Assembly: GCF_014204495.1 (NCBI RefSeq)
Contig: NZ_JACHLN010000003.1
Coordinates: forward strand, 868,001 to 932,000
Length of the DNA stretch: 64,000 bases
DNA from: Sphingomonas kyeonggiensis
GTDB taxonomy: Bacteria; Pseudomonadota; Alphaproteobacteria; Sphingomonadales; Sphingomonadaceae
Reading direction: 5' to 3'
Shown here: in pieces, positions 8,171 through 17,034 of the stretch
Layout of the letters: every line of letters begins with the position of its first letter
How positions within the stretch are numbered: position 1 is the stretch's first letter
The notes under the pieces: generated by a model
Seen by the model: the letters and a program-made list of their open reading frames with translations, nothing else
What the model was told of the DNA's origin: nothing
The model's database searches: none
Made by a program: the position numbers and the translations under genes

Positions 8171-9361
8171 ATGCGAAGCATTCTGACGGGCATGGCGCTG
8201 CTGGTGGCGCTGCCATGCTGGGCGCAGGGCAATGGCGCGAGCCACCCCCCGGCACCGATCGTCGTCACCGGCAATGGGCTGGCCGATTCGGCCCGCCAGC
8301 TCGAACAATGCCTCGCGCGCAAATGCGCTCCGCCCGAGGATATCGATGCCAGCATCACCCTGGCCGAGAACCAGCTGCTTGCCGGCGATTATCGCAAGGC
8401 GCGCGCCACGCTCGCGGCGGCGCGCGATCGCAATGGCGACCACCGCAAGGATTATCCGGTAGCGGTCGCCGATCTCGAACGCAGCTATGGCCGGATGACC
8501 GACCTCGACGGGTTCCCGGACCGGGCCCGCATCGCGCAGGTCGATGCGCTCGACACGCTCAAGGGCGCGCTGGACGGCAAGGACACGCGCGTCCTGATCC
8601 AGCGCCTGACGGCCGGGGACGATTTCCGTCTGGTCGGCCGAACCGATGCCGCCGATGAGACCTATAGCCGGGTCGAGAAGCAGGCGCGCGAGGCCGGCGA
8701 AGCGCAGGTCGCGGGCATCGCGATGCTCCGTTCCGCCGCGATGTACACCTTCCTCGCATCGCAGGATTCGATCTTCCGCAGCACCGCGCGGGCACGGATC
8801 GCCCGGATCGAGCGGACCACCCAACCCGAGCTCGAACAGGTCCGCATCGCGGCTCGCGTGCTGCGCGCCCGCCTCACCGGGCTAGCCGGCAGCGGCGACG
8901 CGATGGACCGGGCGATCGCCAATCTGGTCGATGCCGGCTTCACCGAACCCGTGCTGGTCTATGAGGATGTGCCGCTTCGCGACGGCGCGAAGGCGGCGAT
9001 CCGCAAGCAGATCGACTCCGATCCCGAATGGGTGGATTTTCGCTTCCGGGTCGCCCCCGATGGCCGCGTCCGCGACCTGGAGGAGGTCCGCCGCTCCCCC
9101 GAGATCTCGGCGGACTGGGCCAACCGGGTGCGCAAGACCGTCGCAACGCGGCGCTATGCCCCGCTGCGCCTGCCGCCGGGATCGGACGGGAAGATCCGCA
9201 TCGAGCGGTTCACGCTCGTGTTCGACGCGGGCGACGCCACCGGCTCGAACATGGCCACACGCGCCAGCGAAGGACGGCTGACCTGGCTCGACATCACGCC
9301 CGACCAGCCGGCGCCGAGCATTCCGCCCGCGTCCTACGTGCCGCCGCGCGCGCCATTCTGA
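8171..9361 (+). CDS. Periplasmic protein with helical repeats, function unknown
   Basis: 396 residues with a signal peptide (RSILTGMALLVALPCWAQG). Residues ~45-230 are helical and TPR-like (LAENQLLAGDYRKARATLAA). The C-terminal ~120 residues include VDFRFRVAPDGRVRDLEEV and a RRYAPLRLP segment, resembling a TonB C-terminal-like fold, followed by a Pro-rich end. This mix is common in sphingomonad periplasmic proteins. It is divergent from the AIM24-family gene and convergent with the GNAT gene, with only four bases between stops. Confidence 0.7.
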   Translation: MRSILTGMALLVALPCWAQGNGASHPPAPIVVTGNGLADSARQLEQCLARKCAPPEDIDASITLAENQLLAGDYRKARATLAAARDRNGDHRKDYPVAVADLERSYGRMTDLDGFPDRARIAQVDALDTLKGALDGKDTRVLIQRLTAGDDFRLVGRTDAADETYSRVEKQAREAGEAQVAGIAMLRSAAMYTFLASQDSIFRSTARARIARIERTTQPELEQVRIAARVLRARLTGLAGSGDAMDRAIANLVDAGFTEPVLVYEDVPLRDGAKAAIRKQIDSDPEWVDFRFRVAPDGRVRDLEEVRRSPEISADWANRVRKTVATRRYAPLRLPPGSDGKIRIERFTLVFDAGDATGSNMATRASEGRLTWLDITPDQPAPSIPPASYVPPRAPF

Positions 9362-9365
9362 ACGG

Positions 9366-9917
9366 TCAGCTGCGCCGCCAGTCCTCGCGTAGCAAACCGT
9401 AGAGCGCGGTGTCGCGCACGCCGATATGGGTCTCCCATTCGGCGCGCAGCATGCCTTCGAGCCTGAAGCCCAGCCGCTCGAGCAGCCCGCGCGAGGCCAG
9501 GTTCTCGGGATCGGTATCGGCGAAGACGCGGCGCTGCCCCTCGGCGAAGAGCTGGTCGATCACCGCGCTCACCGCCTCGACGGCGATGCCGCCGCCCCAA
9601 TGCGGACGAGCGAGCATATAGCCGATCTCGGAGACATTGCCCTGGCGCTTCTCCCCCGCGGCGACGAAGCCGATCGCGCTGTCGTCACCCTGCAGGGTGA
9701 TCGCCCAGGAGCGCCATTCGGGCGCCCCCCGCGCGAAATCCGCCCGGGTCTGCTCGACGCTCGCATGCGGCGGCCCCGACCAGAAATGCATCAGTTCGGG
9801 ATCCGACAGGCTCGGGAACAGCGCCTCGGCATCGTCGGGAGTACGCGGGCGCAGGCGGAGACGCGCCGTCTCCAGCACCAGCGTCTCACGCCGGACCAGC
9901 TCGGCCGGCCGGCTCAC
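9366..9917 (-). CDS. GNAT family N-acetyltransferase (RimJ/RimL type)
   Basis: 183 residues. Typical RimJ/RimL features are seen: ETARLRLRPRTPDDAEALF at the start, GNVSEIGYMLARPHWGGGI in the acetyl-CoA region, and NLASRGLLERLGFRLEGMLR near the end. It would acetylate an amino group of a protein or small molecule; the target is not predictable. The GTG at 9917 is taken as start because it overlaps the LysR stop as GTGA. It is the last gene of the metZ-apaG-lysR run. Confidence 0.82.
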   Translation of the reverse strand: MSRPAELVRRETLVLETARLRLRPRTPDDAEALFPSLSDPELMHFWSGPPHASVEQTRADFARGAPEWRSWAITLQGDDSAIGFVAAGEKRQGNVSEIGYMLARPHWGGGIAVEAVSAVIDQLFAEGQRRVFADTDPENLASRGLLERLGFRLEGMLRAEWETHIGVRDTALYGLLREDWRRS

Positions 9918-10705
9918 AGCGCCAGCGCGTCGACCAGCGCCTTCACCTTCTTCTGTCGCCACTGGGGCAGCGGCGCGACCAGCCAGTAACCAAGCTTCGA
10001 ACTCTTGGGCTCGCCGACCACGACGACGCGGCCCGATTCGATATCGCTGCGCGCGAGCAATTCGGGCACGGTCGCCCGGCCCAGCCCCTCGGCCGCCGCC
10101 TCCAGCGCCAGCCCGGCATCGGCAACGCGAACCAGCGAGCCGGCGTCCTCGGCCATGCAGCCCGGCCAGGAGATGCGCACATCGATGCCGCCGCCCGGCC
10201 GCTCGATCGTGACCATGCCGTCGCTTTCCAGCGCCTCGCCCTCATGCTCGCCCGGACCTTCGCCCCAGCGGATAGCGAGATCGAGATTGGCCTCGGTGAA
10301 GTCGAGTGCGTCGTCGGCGGGCACCAGCACGAAGCGCAGGTCGCTGTCGATGCGGGCGATCTCGGCGAGGCGCGGCATCAGCCACTTCGCGGTCAGGTCG
10401 CGCGGCGCGGCGATGGTCAGCGACTTGGACGACTGCCCCGCCTGCATCGCGCGCACGCTTTCCTCGAACTGGAGGAAGCCCGCGCGCAGCGCCGACAGGC
10501 CGGCCTCCGCCTCGGGGGTCAGCTCCAGCCCCTTGGTGGTGCGGCGGAACAGGACGACGCCCAGCGTATCCTCCAGCGCGCGGATCTGCTGGCCGACTGC
10601 GGCGGGCGTCACCGCCAGCTCATCGGCCGCGCGGGTGAAGCTCAGGTGACGCGCGGCGGCATCGAGCACGCGCAGGCCGTTGAGCGGGAGATGGGTGCGC
10701 TTCAT
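9914..10705 (-). CDS. LysR-type transcriptional regulator (GcvA-like)
   Basis: 263 residues. The N-terminal winged helix-turn-helix is clear: LPLNGLRVLDAAARHLSFTR then ADELAVTPAAVGQQIRALED. The effector domain follows from ~95 (LTIAAPRDLTAKWLMPRL), with a short C-terminus relative to the usual ~300. The N-terminal wording matches the GcvA subgroup. Its stop overlaps the GNAT start and its start overlaps the apaG stop (ATGA), so it is an operon member rather than a divergent regulator. Targets cannot be inferred. Confidence 0.88.
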   Translation of the reverse strand: MKRTHLPLNGLRVLDAAARHLSFTRAADELAVTPAAVGQQIRALEDTLGVVLFRRTTKGLELTPEAEAGLSALRAGFLQFEESVRAMQAGQSSKSLTIAAPRDLTAKWLMPRLAEIARIDSDLRFVLVPADDALDFTEANLDLAIRWGEGPGEHEGEALESDGMVTIERPGGGIDVRISWPGCMAEDAGSLVRVADAGLALEAAAEGLGRATVPELLARSDIESGRVVVVGEPKSSKLGYWLVAPLPQWRQKKVKALVDALAL

Positions 10706-11103
10706 TCCGCCACCGCCGGCGCGGTCAGCGCGAACTTCGGAATCGCGACGTCGAACGCCGAACCGTCTTCCCCAATCATGTGATAACTGCCCTGCATGTT
10801 CCCGATGGGTGTCGTCAGCGGGCAGCCCGACACATAGTCGAAACTCGCCCCCGGCGCGATCATCGGCTGCTCGCCGACCACGCCTTCGCCCTCCACGGTA
10901 TGACGCGCGCCGCGTCCGTCGGTGATGATCCAGTGCCGCGTCAGCAGCTGCACCATCACGCTGGAATTGTTCTCGATGCGGATGTGATAGGCCCAGAACC
11001 AGCGGCCGCGATCGGGCTCGCTCTGCTCGGGAAGATAGCTCACCGATACGCGCACGGTGATCCCGCGCGTTTCCTCCGCATCGGTGAACAAGGCGTCCAT
11101 CAC
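10702..11103 (-). CDS. apaG: Co2+/Mg2+ efflux protein ApaG
   Basis: 133 residues, the usual length. The single fibronectin-like beta domain is evident: WAYHIRIENNSS, LLTRHWIITDGRG, VEGEGVVGEQPMIAPG, FDYVSGCPLTTPIGNMQGSY. The biochemical role of ApaG is poorly defined; E. coli mutants affect cobalt resistance and Ap4A. It overlaps metZ upstream and lysR downstream by four bases each. ApaG next to metZ is recurrent in alphaproteobacteria, as far as I recall. Confidence 0.93.
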   Translation of the reverse strand: MMDALFTDAEETRGITVRVSVSYLPEQSEPDRGRWFWAYHIRIENNSSVMVQLLTRHWIITDGRGARHTVEGEGVVGEQPMIAPGASFDYVSGCPLTTPIGNMQGSYHMIGEDGSAFDVAIPKFALTAPAVAE

Positions 11104-12308
11104 AATCCGGCGGCCCTCAGCGCCTGGTCGAGATCGGCGATCACGTCTTCCGCGTCCTCCAGCCCAACATTGAGCCGCAGCATGCCCTCGGTCACGCCCA
11201 TCTCCAAGCGCTTCTCCTCGGCGACGCTCGAATGGGTGGTCGAGGACGGATGCGTCATCAGCGAGCGCGAATCGCCGATATTGTTCGAGATGTCGACCAG
11301 CTCGAGCGCATCGAGCAGGGCGTGCGCCTGCTTGCGGCCGCCATCGACCTCGAACGAGAAGATTGGCCCGGCCGCTGCCATCTGGCGCATGAACAGATTG
11401 TGCTGCGGGTGGCTGGGCAGCGCCGGGAAGTTCACCTTGGGCACGCGCTTCTCGAGGAAGCTGCCGACCTTGAGCGCATTCTCGCTCTGGCGGTGGATGC
11501 GCAGGTCGAGCGTCTCCATGCCCTTGAGCACCACCCAGGCGTTGAACGGCGACAGCGTCGGGCCGGTGTTGCGGGTGAAGGGCAGCAGCACGTCGTTGAT
11601 GAACGCCGACGAGCCGGTGACGGCGCCGGCGAGCACACGGCCCTGCCCGTCCATCATCTTGGTCGCCGAATAGGCCACCACGTCCGCGCCGAATTCGAGC
11701 GGGCGCTGGAGAGCGGGCGTGGCGAAGGCATTGTCGACCACGGTGGTGATGCCGTGCTTGCGCGCGATCGCGCAGACCGCCTCGAGGTCAACCACGTCCA
11801 TCGTCGGGTTGGCCGGCGTCTCGAAGAAGAACACCTTGGTGTTCGGGCGGATCGCATCCTGGAACTGCTGGGGATCGCGGGCATCGACGATCGTCGTCTC
11901 GACGCCGAAGCGCGGCAACAGGCTGTCGGTCAGCCAGCGGCACGAGCCGAAAGCGGCGCGGCCCTGGACGATATGGTCGCCGGCGCTCACCTGGCAGAGG
12001 ATCGCGGCGGTCATCGCCGCCATGCCGGTCGCCATGGTGCGGCAGGCCTCGGCGCCCTCGAGCAGCGCGATCCGCTCCTCGAGCATCTCCACCGTCGGAT
12101 TCTGCAGGCGCGAATAGGTCATGCCGGCCTGCTCGCCGGCAAAGCGCGCGGCGGCGTCGCCGGCGCAGTCATAGGCGTAACCAGAAGTGAGGAACATCGC
12201 CTCGCTGGTCTCGCCCCATTCGGAACGGGCGGTGCCCCCGCGCACGGCCTGGGTGGCGGGTTTCCAGTTGCGGGTTACGCTGCGGTCTTGTCCGGTACGA
12301 CGCTTCAT
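11100..12308 (-). CDS. metZ: O-succinylhomoserine sulfhydrylase
   Basis: 402 residues. This PLP enzyme of the Cys/Met metabolism family converts O-succinylhomoserine plus sulfide into homocysteine in methionine synthesis. Motifs: SGYAYDCAGDAAARF with YSRLQNPTVEMLEERIA, FFETPANPTMDVVDL, DNAFATPALQRPL, and the Schiff-base lysine in YSATKMMDGQGRV. The C-terminal SSTTHSSVAEEKRLEMGV is the substrate-side signature. The ATG at 12308 is preferred over a longer frame because it gives the conserved start RRTGQDRSVTRNWKPAT. It is the first gene of a four-gene overlapping operon; a weak TTGACG lies at 12342-12347. Confidence 0.92.
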   Translation of the reverse strand: MKRRTGQDRSVTRNWKPATQAVRGGTARSEWGETSEAMFLTSGYAYDCAGDAAARFAGEQAGMTYSRLQNPTVEMLEERIALLEGAEACRTMATGMAAMTAAILCQVSAGDHIVQGRAAFGSCRWLTDSLLPRFGVETTIVDARDPQQFQDAIRPNTKVFFFETPANPTMDVVDLEAVCAIARKHGITTVVDNAFATPALQRPLEFGADVVAYSATKMMDGQGRVLAGAVTGSSAFINDVLLPFTRNTGPTLSPFNAWVVLKGMETLDLRIHRQSENALKVGSFLEKRVPKVNFPALPSHPQHNLFMRQMAAAGPIFSFEVDGGRKQAHALLDALELVDISNNIGDSRSLMTHPSSTTHSSVAEEKRLEMGVTEGMLRLNVGLEDAEDVIADLDQALRAAGL

Positions 12309-12404
12309 AGTGCGGCATGCTTTGCGTCTGGGGGGACGAGGCGTCAACACCGGTCGTCATCGTAACTTGTTTGGGATGCCCAACCTCCGCTTCTGGCCAG
12401 GGCC

Positions 12405-12483
12405 GTTCCCCGGCGAAAGCCGGGGCCCAGGGTCACGGGCGATCCGGCAGAGAAACCCTGGCCCCCGGCTTTCGCCGGGGAGC
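12405..12483. repeat. REPIN-like element, copy B
   Basis: Same composite as copy A and in the same orientation: left GTTCCCCGGCGAAAGC, centre GGCAGAGAAACCCTGG, right inverse palindrome ending GGGGAGC. It lies between the divergent metZ and PMT-like genes, so it is upstream of both. Confidence 0.85.
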
Positions 12484-12509
12484 GATCAAATACGGGTGCG
12501 AAGTTCAGC

Positions 12510-13847
12510 ATGACGGCCACGAAACGGTCGGCTATCCAACGCGCCATGCTCGATCGCCTCAAGGCCCTTGGCACCCGCCCCTGGCTCGTCGCCCTGCTGC
12601 TCGCCATTGTCGCCCAGGCGCTGTTCCTGGTCCATCTCGACCAGCCCAGCGTCATCATGTTCGACGAGGTGCATTATCTGCCCGCGGCGCAGGCGCTGCT
12701 CGACCTGTCAGGCCCGCGCAATGTCGAGCATCCGATGCTCGGCAAGGAGCTGATCGCCGCCGGCATGGCGCTGCTCGGTGACAACCCGTTCGGCTGGCGC
12801 ATCGCCTCGACGTTGTTCGGCACCGCGACCGTGCTCGGCGTGTTCGCCTTCCTGTGGCTGCTCGTCGGCAACATGCGCGCGGCGGTGGTCGGCGCGGTGC
12901 TGACGATGCTCAACCAGACGGTGTACGTCCAGGCGCGCACCGGCATGCTCGACATCTTCCTCGGCGCCTTCCTCGTCTGGGCGATCGTGATGCTGCTCTG
13001 GTCGATGCAGGGCACAGGCAAGGCGGTTTGGTGGCGCTGGATCGCGGGCAGCGCGCTGCTCGGCTGCGTGACCGCGGTCAAATGGGCGGGCGTACCCTAT
13101 ATCGTGCTCGCGGCCCTCTCCTTCCTCGTCATCCGCGCCCGCGACGCGCGGCTGGCGAAGAAACCGATCCTCTCGGCACTTTCGGGCAAGGACCAGCGCC
13201 ACTGGGCCGGCCTGCCCGCCATCCCGGCGATCCTGGCGATGGGCGTGGTGAGCGTGGTCACCTATTTCCTCACCTTCACGCCCGCCTTCTTCTACACCAC
13301 CGATCCGCTGACTTCGCTTGGGGGCCTGTTCAGCCAGCAGATCCACATGTGGCAAATGCAGACCCAGATCCTGCCGCACCACACCTATCAGTCGAGCTGG
13401 TGGAGCTGGCCGCTGATGCTGCGGCCGATCTGGTATTTCTATGAATGGGATCGCGGCGCCCAGCGCGGCGTTCTGCTGATCGGCAATCCGCTGATCCTGT
13501 GGGGCGGGCTGGTCGCGGTCGCCGCCTGCTATTGGGCGTGGTTCCGGGACAAGGCGATCAAGCCGCTGTCGGTGGCGCTGCTATGGACCGGGAGCCTGGC
13601 GATCTATGTCGTGATCCCCAAGTCGATCGGCTTCTTCTATTATTACCATCCGAGCAGCATCTTCCTGTGCATGGCGATCCCGATCGCCTTCCAGCATTTC
13701 GATCGCGGCCGGAACCGCGGCTGGGAGGAATGGTTCGCCGCGCTGTCGCTGCTGGTGTTCGGCTATTTCTACCCGATCCTCTCGGGCGCGCCGCTGGCCG
13801 ACAGCCAGGGGTTCACCCACTGGATGTGGCTGGGCAGCTGGCGATAG
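12510..13847 (+). CDS. PMT-type (GT39) polyprenyl-phosphate glycosyltransferase
   Basis: 445 residues with around ten membrane helices. The catalytic-type motif FDEVHYLP follows the first helix, with VEHPMLGKELIAAG after it, as in dolichyl-phosphate-mannose-protein mannosyltransferases. Later loops contain WWRW, YQSSWWSWPLMLRPIWYF and FYYYHPSSIF, the usual C-terminal signature. It would transfer a sugar from a polyprenyl phosphate to protein or glycan on the outer face of the inner membrane. The convergent gene at 13913-15016 makes the type of donor it would need. The ATG at 12510 is used; an ATG at 12546 is possible. Confidence 0.85.
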   Translation: MTATKRSAIQRAMLDRLKALGTRPWLVALLLAIVAQALFLVHLDQPSVIMFDEVHYLPAAQALLDLSGPRNVEHPMLGKELIAAGMALLGDNPFGWRIASTLFGTATVLGVFAFLWLLVGNMRAAVVGAVLTMLNQTVYVQARTGMLDIFLGAFLVWAIVMLLWSMQGTGKAVWWRWIAGSALLGCVTAVKWAGVPYIVLAALSFLVIRARDARLAKKPILSALSGKDQRHWAGLPAIPAILAMGVVSVVTYFLTFTPAFFYTTDPLTSLGGLFSQQIHMWQMQTQILPHHTYQSSWWSWPLMLRPIWYFYEWDRGAQRGVLLIGNPLILWGGLVAVAACYWAWFRDKAIKPLSVALLWTGSLAIYVVIPKSIGFFYYYHPSSIFLCMAIPIAFQHFDRGRNRGWEEWFAALSLLVFGYFYPILSGAPLADSQGFTHWMWLGSWR

Positions 13848-13872
13848 CGCCAATCCGTCATCCCGGCACTTC

Positions 13873-13900
13873 CTGTTCCCCGCCGAAAGCCGGGGAACAG
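13873..13900. repeat. REP-like hairpin between convergent genes
   Basis: CTGTTCCCCG (13873-13882) pairs with CGGGGAACAG (13891-13900) around a CCGAAAGC-type loop. It lies between the stops of two convergent glycosyltransferase genes and may help end both transcripts. No T-tract is present. Confidence 0.65.
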
Positions 13901-13912
13901 TGAAGGATCGGA

Positions 13913-15016
13913 CTAGTACCGCCCCCAGACGAAGCGCGACGACAGCGCGAAGTTCCACACCGCCGCCACCGCGATCCCGGCCAGCGCCGCGAAGCGCCAG
14001 TCGCCATGCTGGACGTTATGCAGGAACGCCGCGACGCCGACATTGGCCGCCGCACCCACGCCGCACACTACGCAGAAGCTGGCCCAGCCGGCCAGCAGCG
14101 GCCCCGCCCCCTTCAGCCGCTGCTCGCGATAGGTGAGCGCGTTATTGAGGAAGAAGTTGAAGGTCATCGCGATCACGGTCGCCAGGATCGTCGCGCCGAC
14201 GAACGGCCAGGCCATCCCGCGGAAGAACAGCGCCAGCACCAGGAAATGCACGCCGGCGCCCAGCGCGCCAATGCCGGAGAACATCACGAAGCGCACCGGC
14301 ACGACCTTGCCGAACATCCGGTCGTACAGCGCGATGAGATATTCCATCGCCACGACGTAATCGAGCTTGGACTCGCCCAGCGCCCGGGTGCGGAACACGT
14401 ACGGCAGCTCCAGGAACTTCAGCGGCCGGTGCGACGCCGTCATGATGTCGAGCAGGATCTTGAAACCGATCGCCGAGAGCGTCGGCACCAGGTCGCGCAC
14501 GATGCCGGTGCGGATCATGAAGAAGCCGCTCATCGGGTCCGACAGGTCGGCCTTGAGCACTTTGCGCGAGAGCCTGGTCGCAAGCGCCGACTTTGCCACG
14601 CGCTCCTCATCCCATTCGCCGGTGCCGCCGCCATCGACGAAGCGCGAGCCGATCACCACGTCGAGCGCGTCATCGCCTTCCAGCGCGTCGAGCATGTTGG
14701 GCAGCAGCGTCTCGTCATGCTGCAGGTCGCCGTCGATCACCGCGACGAACGGCGCGGCGGTGGCGCACATCCCCTCAATGCACGCGCTCGACAGCCCGCG
14801 CCGGCCGATCCGCTGGATCACCCGTACCCGGGGATCGCGCCGCCCCAGCTCGCGGGCGGCATCCGCCGTCCCGTCCGGGCTGTTGTCGTCGACGAAGATC
14901 GCTTCCCAATTCCGTCCCGCCAGCGCCGCATCGAGCTTCTCGATCAGCAACGGCACGTTCGCCCGCTCGTTGAACGTCGGGATGACGACCGCAAGCTCGA
15001 GCTGCGCAGGGATCAC
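13913..15016 (-). CDS. Family 2 glycosyltransferase fused to GtrA-like membrane domain
   Basis: 367 residues. The N-terminal GT-A domain (1-235) shows LAVVIPTFNERANVPLLIEK, VDDNSPDGTA and the metal-binding IDGDLQHDE, as in DPM1-type polyprenyl-phosphate mannosyl/glucosyltransferases. Residues ~240-367 carry four helices of the GtrA family (VRFVMFSGIGALGAGVHF, FNFFLNNALTYR, VWNFALSSRFVW). Such fusions charge polyprenyl phosphate with a sugar and may help flip it. The GTG start at 15016 overlaps the leuB stop (GTGA), so it is coupled to leuB, an odd pairing functionally. Its likely partner is the PMT-like gene facing it. Confidence 0.9.
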   Translation of the reverse strand: MIPAQLELAVVIPTFNERANVPLLIEKLDAALAGRNWEAIFVDDNSPDGTADAARELGRRDPRVRVIQRIGRRGLSSACIEGMCATAAPFVAVIDGDLQHDETLLPNMLDALEGDDALDVVIGSRFVDGGGTGEWDEERVAKSALATRLSRKVLKADLSDPMSGFFMIRTGIVRDLVPTLSAIGFKILLDIMTASHRPLKFLELPYVFRTRALGESKLDYVVAMEYLIALYDRMFGKVVPVRFVMFSGIGALGAGVHFLVLALFFRGMAWPFVGATILATVIAMTFNFFLNNALTYREQRLKGAGPLLAGWASFCVVCGVGAAANVGVAAFLHNVQHGDWRFAALAGIAVAAVWNFALSSRFVWGRY

Positions 15017-16065
15017 ACAAGCTCCTTGAGCACCGCGTCACCCATCTCGGCGGTCGACATCGACCCGCCCAGATCGGCCGTGCGCGCACCCTTGGCGAGC
15101 GCCTCGCCGACCGCGCGCTCAACCTTGAGCGCCGCCTCCTCGTTGCCGAGCGAATGGCGCAGCAGCATCGCGGCCGAGAGGATCGCGCCGCACGGATTGG
15201 CCTTGCCCTGCCCGGCGATGTCGGGTGCCGAGCCATGGATCGGCTCGTACATGCCGTTGTCGCCGCTCCACGCACGCAACGAAGCCGAGGGCAGCATGCC
15301 GATCGAGCCGGCGCACATGCTCGCCTGGTCGGAAAGGATGTCGCCGAACAGATTGCCGGTGACGATCACGTCGAACGCCGCGGGCGCGCGGACCAGCTGC
15401 ATGGCGGCATTGTCGACATACATGTGGGTCAGCTGCACGTCGGGATATTCGGTCGACAGCTCGTTGACCACGTCGCGCCACAGCTGCGAGGTCTCGAGCA
15501 CGTTCGCCTTGTCGACCGAGCAGAGCTTCTTCTTGCGGCGCTTGGCCATTTCGAAGCCGACGCGGGCGATCGCCTCCACCTCGACCTCATTGTAGCTCAT
15601 GATGTCGAAGCCCTGGCGCAGGCCCTCCGCCGTCTGCCGGCGGCCCTTCTCGCCGAAATAGACGTCGCCGACCAGCTCGCGGACAATGACCAGGTCGAGC
15701 CCCGCCACCACTTCGGGCTTGAGCGGCGAGGCGTCGGCCAGCGCCGGGAACAGCGTCGCCGGGCGGATATTGGCGAACAGGCCAAGCTCGCGGCGGATGC
15801 CGAGCAGCGCCGCTTCGGGGCGCAGGCGGCGCTCCAGCGCCTCGAAGCGCGGATCGCCGATCGCGCCGAACAGCACGGCATCGGCCTTCTTGGCGAGGGC
15901 GAGGGTTTCCTCGGGGAGCGGCCGTCCGGTGAGCAGATAGGCCGCGCCGCCGACGGGCGCCTCCTCGAAATCGAGGCCCAGGGCCAAGGCTTCCAGAACC
16001 CGGCGCGCCTCGCGCGTAACTTCCGGACCGATCCCGTCACCGGGAAGAACAGCAATCAGCGGCAA
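15013..16065 (-). CDS. leuB: 3-isopropylmalate dehydrogenase
   Basis: 350 residues. It oxidises and decarboxylates 3-isopropylmalate with NAD+ in leucine synthesis. Motifs: AVLPGDGIGPEVTREARRVL, REL(V)GDVYFGEK, SVDKANVLETSQLWR, the metal and substrate segment DNAAMQLVRAP, NLFGDILSDQASMCAGSIGM and EPIHGSAPDIAGQGKANP. Length and motifs are standard. No other leu genes are in the window. The stop is shared with the glycosyltransferase start downstream. Confidence 0.95.
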   Translation of the reverse strand: MPLIAVLPGDGIGPEVTREARRVLEALALGLDFEEAPVGGAAYLLTGRPLPEETLALAKKADAVLFGAIGDPRFEALERRLRPEAALLGIRRELGLFANIRPATLFPALADASPLKPEVVAGLDLVIVRELVGDVYFGEKGRRQTAEGLRQGFDIMSYNEVEVEAIARVGFEMAKRRKKKLCSVDKANVLETSQLWRDVVNELSTEYPDVQLTHMYVDNAAMQLVRAPAAFDVIVTGNLFGDILSDQASMCAGSIGMLPSASLRAWSGDNGMYEPIHGSAPDIAGQGKANPCGAILSAAMLLRHSLGNEEAALKVERAVGEALAKGARTADLGGSMSTAEMGDAVLKELV

Positions 16066-16112
16066 TGCAAGCTCCCACGTCTACGGCGCCCGCTTTGCCG
16101 CTGTTGTGGCGC

Positions 16113-16844
16113 TTAGGCAACAGCGCGCTTCAACCGGTCGACCAGCCTTGCGCGGGCGGCAAGCAGCTCGGCACCCTTTCCGATCAGCACATCGCGCTCG
16201 AGGAAATGGCCGGTGAGCTTCAATCCGTCGAGGATATAGCCCCATCCCGCCTCGCCGCCCTCGACCAGGAAGCGCGGCAAGCGGAGCAGCCGGTTCTCAT
16301 AGCCCTCCGCGCCCAGCCGGCTGACCGCGATGCCGCTCTTGGGGCTGACATAGGCGAGGTCGTCGTTGCGGCCGGTGGCGGCGCAATGCTCGAGGTCGAG
16401 ACCGAAGCCGAGCTCGGCGAGCAGCAGCAGCTCGTAGCGGACCAACGCCACCGCCCAGCCGCGCGCCGCCGGTGCCGCCTCGATCGCCGCCAGCACGCCG
16501 TCGAGCGCGGAATAGAGCCGCGGATAGGGCAACCCCTCGGGCAGCGCGAAGGCGCTGAGCGCGGTCGCCCATTGGAAGGCGGCGGCGGGCAAGGCTTCGG
16601 AGAACATCGCCGCGCGGCTGTGGAGCAGTTCCACCGTCAGCCCGGGCAACGCGTCCTCGGTGCGCGAGCGCCACTCGCCATGGACAAGGTTGGCCGGCTG
16701 GAGGACGGGCCGCAGCGTCCGGCCATGCCCGCCCCGGACATAGCCGGGCTGCACACCGTCATTCTCGGTGAACGCCCGCACGATCGCCCCATGCTCGCCA
16801 TGCGCGCGAACGGAGAGGATGATGGCTTCGGCGCGGAGATGCAT
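16113..16844 (-). CDS. recO: DNA repair protein RecO
   Basis: 243 residues. RecO loads RecA onto gaps with RecR in the RecF pathway. The N-terminal OB fold is seen (EAIILSVRAHGEHGAIVRAF, then GYVRGGHGRTLRPVLQPANL, typical of alphaproteobacterial RecO). The helical C-terminus includes RYELLLLAELGFGLDLEHCAATGRNDDLAYVSPKSG; only one cysteine of the zinc motif is visible there, common in this class. It ends 48 bases from leuB on the same strand and may be co-transcribed with it. Confidence 0.92.
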   Translation of the reverse strand: MHLRAEAIILSVRAHGEHGAIVRAFTENDGVQPGYVRGGHGRTLRPVLQPANLVHGEWRSRTEDALPGLTVELLHSRAAMFSEALPAAAFQWATALSAFALPEGLPYPRLYSALDGVLAAIEAAPAARGWAVALVRYELLLLAELGFGLDLEHCAATGRNDDLAYVSPKSGIAVSRLGAEGYENRLLRLPRFLVEGGEAGWGYILDGLKLTGHFLERDVLIGKGAELLAARARLVDRLKRAVA

Positions 16845-16860
16845 GGGGACCAGATAGCAA

Positions 16861-17024
16861 GCCCCTCCCCTTCAGGCGACCCGGGTCGGCCATGCCCCCG
16901 GCATGGCCTGAACAGCGCGGGGCGCTGTTCTCCCGGTTCGGGGTTGGGGGTGGGGAAGGTGTCTCACCGAGACCAGAACACGCGAACAGGCCCCACCCCA
17001 ACCCCTCCCCTGAAGGGGAGGGGC
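16861..17024. repeat. Composite inverted repeat, GGGGAGGGG family
   Basis: GCCCCTCCCCTTCAG (16861-16875) is repeated inverted at 17010-17024. The right end is itself a perfect hairpin: CCCCTCCCC-TGAA-GGGGAGGGG (17002-17023), followed on the plus strand by CTTTTT. Inner motifs GGGTTGGGGGTGGGG and CCCCACCCCAACCCC are also inverted. No plus-strand gene ends here, so the T-tract is probably incidental. The element at 36714-36834 has the same plan. Confidence 0.7.
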
Positions 17025-17034
17025 TTTTTAGGGT

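Noticed and set aside
12309..12404. A SAM-II type riboswitch before metZ
   Set aside because: SAM-II elements are common before met genes in alphaproteobacteria, so I read the minus-strand leader for the pseudoknot and its CTAAA segment. Neither is present.
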